The notes: generated by a model not told the origin, from the letters alone. Numbered from the stretch's first letter, positions 33,944 through 42,046 are shown. The stretch is 64,000 bases of DNA from Kribbella flavida DSM 17836 (GCF_000024345.1 NC_013729.1:2232001-2296000), one strand, 5' to 3'. Numbers and translations are program-made.

Positions 33944-34831
33944 CTACCCCGTGAGGCGATCCGCTTCGGCCAGCAGCAGATCGCCGAAGGGCTGAAAGCC
34001 AATACTGCAGGCGTAGACGCCGCTGAGGACGCGGTGGATGGTTCCCCAATCCCAGATGGCGGTGGCATCCACGCCCGTACGAGAAGCCAGCCGCTCGGTC
34101 CGCACCCGGAGGTCATCGCCGAGGCCGGGGTTGCAACGCACGATGGTGCCGAGATCGCACGCCGGTTCGGCCCGCAACCCGAGGGGATCGATGAGCTTGT
34201 AGCTGCCGTCACTCGCCTGCAGGGCGTTCAGCTCGTGGATGTCACCGTGGACCAGAACCGCGGTCCGATCGTCGTGGGCTAGGCGACGGCGCTTCAGGCA
34301 ATCCAGCGCGTCCGCCACAGTGGCCGGCGAACACGGTCGCCCCGCCCGCTCCCACAGTGTTGGCAGCCGATCGGCGTACTGCTCAGCCAACGTCGCGCCG
34401 CTTGGAAGGTCGACGTCGGGACCGATCGGACGCCACAGGCGAACCGCCACGTCGCACAACAAGTCGTGGCGGCTTGCAGGGTCGGCCACGAGGTCCTGCA
34501 TCGGAGCCCCAAGGCGCTCCAGCAGCAGGGCTTGCCGACTCAGGTCCTCGCCCAACAGCTCGGCGCATCCCCCTCCATTCGCCAGGCGCAACGCCATGGC
34601 CTCCGGTCCGACGTCCCGACCTGGCACCCCGATCTTGAGAACCGCCGGCGTACCGTCAACCAGCGTGACCTCGACAACCAGAGCGACGTGACCGCCCGCG
34701 AGACTGGGACCGATCGTCAGAGACCAGTCCTGAGCCAGCGAGTCGACCACGCCTGGTAGCTCGTCCAGCCAGGATTCGTTCCCGTCGGCTATGACCGTCC
34801 TGCGGACCTGGTCGGGAATAACGAGGTTCAC
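33944..34831 (-). CDS. APH(6)-like aminoglycoside/hydroxyurea phosphotransferase
   Basis: A 295-residue kinase of the streptomycin 6-phosphotransferase family. It has WSLTIGPSLAGGHVALVVEV near the start and AVLKIGVPGRDVGPEAMALR with the ATP-binding Lys. The Brenner motif is VLVHGDIHELNAL (about 190-202), and the metal-binding Asp lies in KLIDPLGLRAEPACDLGTIV. The product would transfer phosphate from ATP to an aminoglycoside or similar hydroxyl compound. No resistance context is visible. ATG 34831. Confidence 0.85.
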   Translation of the reverse strand: MNLVIPDQVRRTVIADGNESWLDELPGVVDSLAQDWSLTIGPSLAGGHVALVVEVTLVDGTPAVLKIGVPGRDVGPEAMALRLANGGGCAELLGEDLSRQALLLERLGAPMQDLVADPASRHDLLCDVAVRLWRPIGPDVDLPSGATLAEQYADRLPTLWERAGRPCSPATVADALDCLKRRRLAHDDRTAVLVHGDIHELNALQASDGSYKLIDPLGLRAEPACDLGTIVRCNPGLGDDLRVRTERLASRTGVDATAIWDWGTIHRVLSGVYACSIGFQPFGDLLLAEADRLTG

Positions 34832-34859
34832 ACCGGGAGCCTAGAGCGAGGGAACACGT

Positions 34860-35215
34860 CGGTCGTGATCGGCACCCGCCAGGGCTTCGCTGACTTGGCC
34901 TTGCTTTCGATGTGCGTGTCATGGCGGCGTCGATTGTGATCTTGCCGCGGTCGAGGTCGACGCCGGATCATCGGAGGGCGCAGAGCTCGCCTCGCCCGGC
35001 AGCCGGTGACCATGACCACCCAGAGGAAGCGTGCCCCAAGCTGGTTCCGTCCACGCCTTGTTGAGGATGGCCGCCGCTTTCTCCTTGGATGGCGGGTCTG
35101 GGGTGGTTCTCCTGGGTGCGGGCGGCTGAACCAGTTCGGCGGGGTTTGTCGTGAGGTACTTCCAGCGCACGCCGCGGTCGCGCGCTTCCCGCTCGACGCC
35201 TTCTCCCTTTCGTAC
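34860..35215 (-). pseudogene. Tyrosine recombinase/integrase relic
   Basis: Fragments in different leftward frames spell an actinobacterial integrase core: RGVRWKYLTTNPAELVQPPA then a multi-helix segment SKEKAAAILNKAWTEPAWGT, then WVVMVTGCR and GRGELCALR (the first catalytic Arg box). The remainder of the catalytic domain is missing and at least two frameshifts occur. It lies beside the tRNA-Arg att site on the chromosomal side, so it is probably what is left of an older element in the same site. Confidence 0.75.
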
Positions 35216-35380
35216 AAAGAGCCTCGCAGTACGCGCCGGTTGCCAGTCGGGGGATCGGTGCCGACGGAAACGACGGCGCGGAACTTCCCACAGAACTGCT
35301 CGATGTGACCCTGCGGCGCTTCCCCAAGGGGGCGGAGTCTGCAGCGGTTTGTCCACCAACTGTTCCACGGACCACGAACG

Positions 35381-35404
35381 CAGTATGCCCGAAGGGGCAT
35401 ACTG
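35381..35404. terminator. tRNA-Arg terminator (hairpin)
   Basis: CAGTATGCCC (35381-35390) pairs perfectly with 35395-35404 around GAAG. It lies directly 3' of the leftward tRNA-Arg 3' half, as a tRNA terminator would. Confidence 0.7.
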
Positions 35405-35419
35405 CCTGATCAGAGCTTG

Positions 35420-35462
35420 CGCGCCCGGCAGGATTCGAACCTGCGACCAACGGATTAGAAGT
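35420..35462 (-). other. att site: 3' half of tRNA-Arg(UCU)
   Basis: Read leftward, the segment begins in the anticodon loop (CTTCTAATCC, anticodon TCT), and continues through the variable region, T-arm (GCAGGTTCGAATCCTGC) and the 3' acceptor strand CGGGCGC. The 5' half (D-arm and 5' acceptor) is absent; unrelated sequence replaces it at 35463. This is the attachment repeat left by an element inserted at the tRNA anticodon loop. The intact tRNA should lie at the other end of the element, to the right of the window. Confidence 0.85.
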
Positions 35463-35600
35463 GCGTCGTTCATGGTCTCGGCAGTTGACTTCCGCCTGCA
35501 AGGGTTGCATTCCAACCTCGTTTGCACGCTTCCGACCAACACCAGTTGACCCTGTTTCGCACCACGGATAGCCCCACGCCTGAGGCTTACACTGGGTCGT

Positions 35601-37247
35601 ATGGCGAAGCCCCGCACACCTGCCGAGAAGGCTGCACCAAAGCCGCGCTCCCGCGGCGAGGAGGAACTGCTGCCCTCAGGCTCCGTCCGAGTAAAGGTCT
35701 ATGCGGGCCTCGATCAAGTCACCAAGACGCGGCTGTATCTCACCGAGACGGTCAAGCCGGGGCCTGACCAGAAGAAGCTCGTCAAGCAGGCCAAGACCAG
35801 GCTCCTCAACGAGATCGACGAACAGCGCAATCCGAAGACCCGGGCGACACTCGGCCAGCTGATCGAGCGTCATCTGGAGGTTGCCGACATCGCAGAGTCC
35901 ACTCGACGCGACTACGAGTCGAAGTACCGCCTCCACATCGCGCCACACCTGGGTTCCCTCCCGCTGACCAAACTGGGGGACGCGGAGGCCCTCGACAGCT
36001 TGTACGCGACCATGCGCAGGTGCTCGAAGCACTGCACGAAGCGTCAGCGGCTGATCGATCACAGGACAGAGAAGGCCGGACATCTCTGCGACGAGCACCG
36101 CGACCAGCCCTGCAAGCCACCGAACCCCGACGGCTGCCGTTCCTGCCGTCGCGCGTGCAAGTCGCACGTGTGCGTACCTCTCGCAGACAACACCATCCGA
36201 ACAATTCACTGGATCATCAGCGGCGCACTTGCCCGCGGTGTCAAGTGGAAGTGGATTTCAAGGAACCCTGCCGAGCAGGCAGACAAACCGTCGATGCCAA
36301 CGCCGAATCCGAGGCCGCCGTCCGCTGCTGAAGCAGCACGACTCATCAACGCCGCGTACGCAATCAGTGTCGACTGGGGCGAGTTCATCTTTTCGAAAGC
36401 GACAACGGGCAACCGTCGGGGTGAACACTGCGCACTCCAATGGAAGCACTTGGAGGACCCCGAGGACACTGACGAGGCAGCCGTCATCGATGTGCACCAG
36501 GCGCTGGCCAAGGCGCCCGGCGGCGGCTGGGCGATCAAGGACACCAAGACACACCAACACCGCCGGACCGTCCTCGATCCCGAGACACGCCTCATGCTGC
36601 AAGAGCGCTACAGACGGAAGCAGGCCGAGGCCGCAGCACTCGGCGCCACCCTCCGCAGGACTGCGTACATCTTCTCGCCGGAACCCGACGGCGTGGCACC
36701 TCTTAAGCCCGACACCGCGACCCAGAAGTTCGCTCGGATGGCGTCGCGCCTTGGGATCGACGCCGAGCTCAAGAACTGGCGGGCTTACCACGCAACCGAG
36801 CTGATAACGGCCGGCGCCGATATCAACGTAGTCGCATCACGTCTCGGACACGGCGGAGGCGGCTCGACCACGCTGAAGTCTTACACCGCCTATCACGCTG
36901 AGCGATCCCAGCGCGCTGCGGGCGCCATGGTCGTGCGCATGCCGGCGCGGCCAGCGGTCCGTTCAGAACCCGAGAGTGATAAGTCAGCCAAGATACTGAG
37001 CCTTCCGCGTGCCGACGCCGAGGAACGGGAGCCATACCGTCAGATCGCGGACGATTTGAGAGGCGCCATCCTTTGCGGCTTCGTCGGGGCTGGCGCCCCG
37101 CTCCCGCCCATGAAGACGCTGGCGGAGCGATACGGAGTCGCGGTGAGCACGGCTCATCGTGCAGTCGCACTGTTGGTCGAGGCAGGCTTAGTCACAGCCT
37201 CACGAGGGGTACGCGCGACGGTCGTGGCGCAGCCCCGTGGCCGCTAG
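35601..37247 (+). CDS. int: Tyrosine integrase with C-terminal GntR-type winged helix
   Basis: 548 residues. Residues 1-75 are the arm-binding type N-terminus, followed by a SAM-like core with a Cys-rich insert (about 145-195: RRCSKHCTKRQRLID, GCRSCRRACKSHVC). The catalytic domain has TGNRRGEHCALQW (first Arg), THQHRRTVLD, NWRAYHATELITAGADINVV and LGHGGGGSTTLKSYTAY (Tyr nucleophile). The HxxR His appears to be Lys (KNWR). Residues about 476-548 form a GntR winged helix (EPYRQIADDLRGAILCGFVG, LAERYGVAVSTAHRAV). That fused domain is unusual and may help in arm-site binding or self-regulation. It lies 140 bp right of the att site. Confidence 0.92.
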   Translation: MAKPRTPAEKAAPKPRSRGEEELLPSGSVRVKVYAGLDQVTKTRLYLTETVKPGPDQKKLVKQAKTRLLNEIDEQRNPKTRATLGQLIERHLEVADIAESTRRDYESKYRLHIAPHLGSLPLTKLGDAEALDSLYATMRRCSKHCTKRQRLIDHRTEKAGHLCDEHRDQPCKPPNPDGCRSCRRACKSHVCVPLADNTIRTIHWIISGALARGVKWKWISRNPAEQADKPSMPTPNPRPPSAAEAARLINAAYAISVDWGEFIFSKATTGNRRGEHCALQWKHLEDPEDTDEAAVIDVHQALAKAPGGGWAIKDTKTHQHRRTVLDPETRLMLQERYRRKQAEAAALGATLRRTAYIFSPEPDGVAPLKPDTATQKFARMASRLGIDAELKNWRAYHATELITAGADINVVASRLGHGGGGSTTLKSYTAYHAERSQRAAGAMVVRMPARPAVRSEPESDKSAKILSLPRADAEEREPYRQIADDLRGAILCGFVGAGAPLPPMKTLAERYGVAVSTAHRAVALLVEAGLVTASRGVRATVVAQPRGR

Positions 37248-37285
37248 ATGCCAGCGCCGACGCATGCGGGCGCCCAGTTTCCATA

Positions 37286-38593
37286 CTACATCGAACTGCT
37301 AACTGTGTGCTTGGGAAGATACGCGAGGTAAGCGGGCCCCATAACGGGTTCTCCTAAGAAATACTTGCCGGATGTCTCAAAAGTAGAGCGGTCCGCAGCT
37401 CTTGGCCATCTCTGGTTGATTAGACGTATGACCGCGCTGACCGGATCATGGTTCTTCGTGTCGAGCAGTAGCGGGTACTGCTCGTCGCCACAATTAATCA
37501 ATACCCGATGTGCGCCTTCGGCATCTGGCTGCAATTGCGTCCAACGCAGAATTTGACCGCACTTGTTGCCGACGTAATCCGGCAATGCGGAAGCTCCCGC
37601 GAAGTGCTGTTCAATCGTCGTGTCGGCACGCATAAATTCTTTTGGCCTATCCACAGCCTTGCTGTTGTAATCGACAATACTCAGCCTGTCGGCGGTGAAG
37701 GATGACGTCAAAAAGTCCCGCACCTGCGAGTCGCTGGCTGGGAAGGAGAATCCCATCACGGTTAAGCCGCTGCTGCGACCGATTGCTTTAGAAGCGTGGC
37801 TCCATTGCGCTCTCAGTGCGCGATTCTTGTAGAAGTCGTTTTTGGTCCCCGCGGGCGGAACAATCAAAGGTTGCAGGCCGGAGTTGATGAAACGGTAACC
37901 GGGCGAATGTCTCCAAGCATCGTCTTCCCAGCTGTCGTCGTAAGGTCGCCTCGTGGAGGTTTGCCAAGAGTTGAGCTCTTGACTCAACGTAATAGGATCG
38001 GTCGGTGGGGCTCCTAGACCGTTATAGAGCCAATTAACTGACCCATGCAGCTTGTATAGTGTGAGTAGATCTTTCGCTGGCCTCCCGGCACTGAAGGCTA
38101 GGGCCGTGCCTGGCGGGTGTCGCGAAGTGATGCTGATTCCGTAGAGATCGCCGAGCGTTGCGCATAGTCGAAGATGCCTGACAGCTCGCTCAATCAAGAG
38201 GTCGTAATTGAACGTGATGATCGGGCAGCGATAGTACGACCAGTGAAGTACGAGGCGCAGGAGCCACTCAGGCGGATCGAACTGTGTCGCCAATGTTTCG
38301 GCAGCTTCGATGCAATCGCGAACAGCTTCACTGGCTTCGATAAAGAGTGCTCGGTTGTGTAAGTTCTCGCTATCGGTCAGCCAGGGCTGATCCGTTGCCA
38401 GATGTGACATCCATCGTTCGACATCGCCCTGAAATCGCTGCAATGGGTCCGTTCGGCTCAGCCCAAGTCTATCGACGACTGCTTCTCCGAGCTCGATCAT
38501 AGTGGGCATCTCATCATTGACTGCTCTTGAGAATCCGGCGCCGAGAAGGAATGCTTCACCAGGTTTCTCGAGTTCCGCTTCTTCCGAAGTCAA
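37286..38593 (-). CDS. SIR2-domain protein, probable NAD-consuming defence effector
   Basis: 435 residues. SIR2-like core: FLLGAGFSRAV (15-25, NAD loop), IITFNYDLLIERA (125-137, N129), LYKLHGSVNWLY (179-190, catalytic-type H183) and VMGFSFPASDSQ (279-290). This SIR2_2-like type is used by anti-phage systems (ThsA, DSR and related) to hydrolyse NAD+. No TIR, SLOG, TPR or membrane part is seen. The C-terminal 130 residues are unassigned. TTG start with GGGAGG 9 nt upstream. Base composition is clearly lower in GC and its codon use is unlike the rest of the element, so it is a separate acquisition. It is convergent with int (38 bp) and downstream of the XRE gene. Confidence 0.85.
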   Translation of the reverse strand: MTSEEAELEKPGEAFLLGAGFSRAVNDEMPTMIELGEAVVDRLGLSRTDPLQRFQGDVERWMSHLATDQPWLTDSENLHNRALFIEASEAVRDCIEAAETLATQFDPPEWLLRLVLHWSYYRCPIITFNYDLLIERAVRHLRLCATLGDLYGISITSRHPPGTALAFSAGRPAKDLLTLYKLHGSVNWLYNGLGAPPTDPITLSQELNSWQTSTRRPYDDSWEDDAWRHSPGYRFINSGLQPLIVPPAGTKNDFYKNRALRAQWSHASKAIGRSSGLTVMGFSFPASDSQVRDFLTSSFTADRLSIVDYNSKAVDRPKEFMRADTTIEQHFAGASALPDYVGNKCGQILRWTQLQPDAEGAHRVLINCGDEQYPLLLDTKNHDPVSAVIRLINQRWPRAADRSTFETSGKYFLGEPVMGPAYLAYLPKHTVSSSM

Positions 38594-38678
38594 AATCGGT
38601 CGCCTCCCAAATCCTCAGCTGTTGCTCTCGTCGTAGTTTCGGTTCCCACACGAGAGGATCGAGTACTTCAGACGCGTT

Positions 38679-40175
38679 TCAGCGCGCAAGAAGTTGCGCC
38701 CGGTGCTGCCAGGCCGCTCGCAAACTAAAGGTGGTCTCTGGTGCTAGCCGTCCTGTGCCGTGGAGTTCGTCGATCACCTGCTCGGTGAACGGAACGTGCA
38801 CCGTCGGAACAGCCGCGCCGATGCGCAGGACCGTTCCTTCCTCGTTGGCGTCGACCAGGCCAGCGAAGATGTCGTCGAACACCTCGGCCTCGATGACGGC
38901 TATGGTCTCGAGTCCCGCCCAGAGATCCAATGCGCCGAGCGCGAGGCCAGCGCAGTAGACGCGGAAGCGGCCATCGCTACGGGCCTGCTTAAGCGACGCG
39001 AAGGGCTCGGTGGAGTAGTCAGCGCCGTAGCCATCTCCTGCGTGTTCGGCGTTGCCGAGATATTCCTCGGAGTACTCGCGCATGATGTTGCGCCACAGGT
39101 CGAAGTCGTCGCCGCGCTGGCCGGCTCGGATGGTTGAGGGTTGGAACACGCCTGCTGGCATGACGCCGATGATGCCGCCGGAGGTGGCCACGTTCGCGGC
39201 GCTGCGGTTGTGGAGGATGACCGTGCCGCTGCCCGACTTGTCGAGGCGGATGGTGAGCGTGTTGATGGACAGGATCTGCGCTCGGCGTTGGAGGTCGAAG
39301 GGGTCTCCGACGGCCTTGCGGAGCTTGAGGCCGCGCCAGGTCGGGGGAGCGACCGATGTTCCGTTGACGACCAGGCCGGCCGCGGTCTCGTGCGCGATCG
39401 CCTCGCTGACGTCCATGGCGTCGAAGTACGTCATGTCGCCGAAGGACAGGCGCGCGCTACCACCGTCGAAGGTGGCGCTGGTCAGTCTCCACGAGGGCCG
39501 GTTCTCGAACAGCCGGGGACGGGCGACGTCGCGAACGGCGTGGCTATAACGCTCGTAGCGCGCGTTCGGCGACCGGAGAGGCCGGACCAGCTCCGTCTCC
39601 GGACCAGTGCCGTCGATCGGAGCCGGACCCGCCGTCTCGTCAATCTCGATCTTCACCTCGGCTAGGTCGATCAGCGGCCCGTCGACGATCCACGACGGAT
39701 CAGCGAGCAGCCCGGTTGTTCCCACGCGCGCTGCTTCGGGGTACAGCTCTGCTGCAGCGTGCATGAGGGGAGTGTGAAAAGCGTTGATCTGCTTTCGCAC
39801 CAGCAGCCACTCCTCCTTGCTGGCCACAACGTCCGGATCCTCGTCGGGTTCGCCATCGCTGAAGATGAGTACGTCGCCCGCCGGCCCGACCATCGGAGCT
39901 GAATGCCCGGTTGGCACCGATCGCTGACGGACAAGCCCGAGGTCGGCGACGGTGACTCCGAAGTGCTCGGCGAGCAACTGGCGGTAGAGCGGCGATGGGT
40001 AATTCGCCCCTCGCTCCCAGCGGCTGACATGGTTCCCCGTGACTGCGGTCGCACGCCCACGCTCGCCAGACAGCTGGTTCAAGGCTGCGGCTACGTCCTC
40101 CTGGCTCTCGCCCCGAGCATCTCGAAGGTTGTAAAGCGCCGTGTTGGGTCTGCTTGAACGCGATGCGGTCGCCAT
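38679..40175 (-). CDS. XRE-family protein with a degenerate Nudix-like C-terminal domain
   Basis: 498 residues. HTH at about 12-75 (ALYNLRDARGESQEDVAAAL, TAVTGNHVSRWERGANYPSP). A long central region of unknown fold is followed by GGIIGVMPAGVFQPS and REYSEEYLG (366-374), which matches the Nudix RExxEE core, but the first Glu of the box is Phe. Upstream frames are open to 40466, but ATG 40175 starts the family-like N-terminus. It is upstream of the SIR2 gene (85 bp) and downstream of GntR, all leftward. The pSAM2 immunity protein Pif is also a Nudix-motif protein next to a GntR repressor, so an entry-exclusion role is plausible; inference. Confidence 0.8.
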   Translation of the reverse strand: MATASRSSRPNTALYNLRDARGESQEDVAAALNQLSGERGRATAVTGNHVSRWERGANYPSPLYRQLLAEHFGVTVADLGLVRQRSVPTGHSAPMVGPAGDVLIFSDGEPDEDPDVVASKEEWLLVRKQINAFHTPLMHAAAELYPEAARVGTTGLLADPSWIVDGPLIDLAEVKIEIDETAGPAPIDGTGPETELVRPLRSPNARYERYSHAVRDVARPRLFENRPSWRLTSATFDGGSARLSFGDMTYFDAMDVSEAIAHETAAGLVVNGTSVAPPTWRGLKLRKAVGDPFDLQRRAQILSINTLTIRLDKSGSGTVILHNRSAANVATSGGIIGVMPAGVFQPSTIRAGQRGDDFDLWRNIMREYSEEYLGNAEHAGDGYGADYSTEPFASLKQARSDGRFRVYCAGLALGALDLWAGLETIAVIEAEVFDDIFAGLVDANEEGTVLRIGAAVPTVHVPFTEQVIDELHGTGRLAPETTFSLRAAWQHRAQLLAR

Positions 40176-40344
40176 GGGGACATTCTGCCCGTTCCGGGCA
40201 GGCGTCACGCTGATGCCTAGTCGATGCCTAGTGAGTGCCGCGTCCGTGCTCTCGGATGAGGCGTGCAGCTTCAGTTGAATCGAGTTGTGCAGCGAAAAAG
40301 GCGAAGCAGAGTCGGGACGATCGAGACACGGTGGCCTGGGCGGG

Positions 40345-40686
40345 CTATCGGGAGTCGTTGTCCACGCCGACGCGACGCTCCAATTCAGCGACCCGATCGG
40401 CAAGCCGGGACATGTCGGCGCGCAGAGTGGCGAGGTCGTCCTCGGGAACAGCTGAGTCGTCCGCAACGAAGACGCCCCGGCCGCGGTGGGATCGGACGAG
40501 ATGCTCGGCGCGGAGAGCGTCGACCGCTTTCTGCGCGGTCATCAGAGCGACGCCAAACTGCGTGGCCAGTTCGCGACCTGACGGAAGGCGTGTGCCGGGG
40601 GGCAGTTCGCCGGAACGAATGGCCTCCCGCAGTGAGTCGGCCACTTGCACGTACGAGGGCCGGGGGTCGTTGCTGCTCACGGTCAT
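40345..40686 (-). CDS. Small GntR-family repressor (KorSA-like)
   Basis: 113 residues. The winged helix is at residues 8-75 (RPSYVQVADSLREAIRSGEL, LPSGRELATQFGVALMTAQK, RSHRGRGVFV). A short coiled-coil tail follows (LATLRADMSRLADRVAELER) in place of a ligand domain, as in the KorSA-type repressors of actinobacterial integrative elements. It is divergent from the excisionase-like gene over a promoter with CCTAGG palindromes, so it most likely holds excision and transfer genes silent and regulates itself. Confidence 0.88.
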   Translation of the reverse strand: MTVSSNDPRPSYVQVADSLREAIRSGELPPGTRLPSGRELATQFGVALMTAQKAVDALRAEHLVRSHRGRGVFVADDSAVPEDDLATLRADMSRLADRVAELERRVGVDNDSR

Positions 40687-40700
40687 AACTGAACCGTAGT

Positions 40701-40712
40701 CGACCTAGGTCG
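40701..40712. promoter_or_regulatory. CCTAGG operator, distal (12-bp palindrome)
   Basis: CGACCTAGGTCG, perfect palindrome 15 bp upstream of the GntR start codon. It shares its ACCTAGGT core with the longer site on the other side of the promoter region. Confidence 0.8.
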
Positions 40713-40740
40713 CGAGTGGCCGAACCCTTGTAGTCTCAAG

Positions 40741-40762
40741 TGACCTAGGTTAACCTAGGTCA
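40741..40762. promoter_or_regulatory. CCTAGG operator, proximal (22-bp perfect palindrome)
   Basis: Half-site TGACCTAGGTT and its reverse complement abut to form a 22-bp perfect palindrome containing two ACCTAGGT cores. It lies 29 bp before the excisionase ATG, where a repressor would block the rightward promoter. Confidence 0.85.
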
Positions 40763-40791
40763 ATCTAGTAAAGCCGAGTAAGGAGTCCTCA

Positions 40792-41037
40792 ATGAACGAC
40801 AGCTCTACCGATGCAGGCAGGCGTCCTTGGCTAACGGTCGAAGAGACCGCAAAGGAGCTTGGACTTTCAGCGATGACCGTCTATCGCGCGATCGCCGCTG
40901 GGGCCTTCCCGGCCGTTCGTGTGGGACGCCGCATCGTCGTGCCGGCTGGCGCGATCGATTCGCTGGCCAAGGCGGCAATCGAACGCGGTGCAGTGATTAG
41001 CACCGCTGATTGGCGAGAGGTGCTGATGACGGGATGA
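40792..41037 (+). CDS. xis: Excisionase-like HTH_17 DNA-binding protein
   Basis: 81 residues with one MerR-like/HTH_17 domain (LTVEETAKELGLSAMTVYRA, AGAFPAVRVGRRIVVPAGAI). This is the normal form of actinobacterial recombination directionality factors. AAGGAGTCCTCA precedes the ATG. It is first in the rightward block and under the CCTAGG operators, well separated from int, so excision and transfer could be switched on together. Confidence 0.85.
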   Translation: MNDSSTDAGRRPWLTVEETAKELGLSAMTVYRAIAAGAFPAVRVGRRIVVPAGAIDSLAKAAIERGAVISTADWREVLMTG

Positions 41038-41138
41038 CTCGGCAGCCTCCGCACGAGCAAGACCGGCCCCGTCAGGGCGCCAACCGATCCGGGGCCGGTT
41101 CTCCCATCACTCAGGTACGAGTTCGAGAGGTCTACAGC

Positions 41139-41540
41139 ATGACTGATGAGGTTCAGGGCGGCATGGAGTGGGTGCCGCGGTTCGGGATGTTGGAGGTGCC
41201 GGCGGATCGTGCGGCGTTGATCCGTGGGTTGTTTGAGCTGGCCGCGTTCGTGGCGGATCACCCCGAGCTGCCGCTGCCGAAGGTGCAGGCGGACATCTGG
41301 CCGCGCGGCGAGGACTTCGTGGCCGAGGTTGACGAGGTCAACGACGTGGCGGCCGCACTGGGTGTGACGGCCGGGTTCGCTTGCGGCGGTGCGCACTACC
41401 GTGCGGTGCGTCGCTTCGGCGGGGTCGAGGTTCAGTCGGTGGCGATCACGCGGGAGTCGATGGAGACCCTCAGAGCGCACATGTCCTACCGCGACAACGT
41501 TCAGCCGGACGAGCCGATGCGTGCGGGTGGTGCTCGATGA
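41139..41540 (+). CDS. Conserved element protein of unknown function
   Basis: 133 residues starting MTDEVQGGMEWVPRFGMLEV after a GAGAGG site. It is soluble and mixed alpha/beta, with acidic FVAEVDEVNDVAAALGVTAG and a C-terminal VQSVAITRESMETLRAHM. An alternative upstream ATG at 41034 overlaps the excisionase stop codon but has weak coding character before 41139. Its stop codon overlaps the next ATG (ATGA). No family recognised. Confidence 0.72.
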   Translation: MTDEVQGGMEWVPRFGMLEVPADRAALIRGLFELAAFVADHPELPLPKVQADIWPRGEDFVAEVDEVNDVAAALGVTAGFACGGAHYRAVRRFGGVEVQSVAITRESMETLRAHMSYRDNVQPDEPMRAGGAR

Positions 41541-42046
41541 GCGGCCGGGCGGGTCTTGATCTGGCGTGGCGGATGCACGATTCGGCCGCGGCGGCGATCG
41601 ACAAGGCGGACACGAAGGCGGGTTTCGCGGCGACGGTGGAGACCGCGCTGGCGGCGGTCGTGTTGACGCTGGTGTCGCAGTCGGACGGTTCGCCGCTGGG
41701 TGTGCGCGTGTCGTTCGGGCTGTCGCTGGTGGCGTTGGCGGTGGCGCTGGGTTCCGCGCTGTTGGTGGTGGTGCCGCGGTTGCACCGTCCGGCTGATGCG
41801 CTGGTGCCGGGGGAGTTCTTGTACTTCGGCGCGGTCCGGGTCCGCTCGGTCGAGCAGCTGGTCGACAACCACCTCTCGTCGACGTACCTCGACAAGGTCG
41901 CTGACCCGCTGGTGGCGGTGGTGCACCAGGCCAAGCGGCTGGCTGACATCGCCTGGACGAAGCACCAGTGGCTGCGGGTGTCGTTCGTCGCGGTCGTTCT
42001 GGGTGCGGTGTTTGCGGTGGCCGGCGTGCTGGTCGGTGGTGCGTGA
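41537..42046 (+). CDS. Pycsar-effector-like (PycTM/DUF5706) membrane protein
   Basis: 169 residues. The N-terminal signature DKADTKAGFAATVETALA (about 22-39) is that of PycTM-type effectors, followed by a hairpin of two membrane helices (residues 32-50 and 58-80). A cytoplasmic middle part (VPGEFLYFGAVRVRSVEQLV) and a third helix (RVSFVAVVLGAVFAVAGVLV) complete it. No uridylate/cytidylate cyclase is adjacent, so a complete Pycsar system is not present. Similar solitary proteins in actinobacterial plasmids may serve spread or membrane control in transfer. ATG overlaps the previous stop. Confidence 0.78.
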   Translation: MSGRAGLDLAWRMHDSAAAAIDKADTKAGFAATVETALAAVVLTLVSQSDGSPLGVRVSFGLSLVALAVALGSALLVVVPRLHRPADALVPGEFLYFGAVRVRSVEQLVDNHLSSTYLDKVADPLVAVVHQAKRLADIAWTKHQWLRVSFVAVVLGAVFAVAGVLVGGA

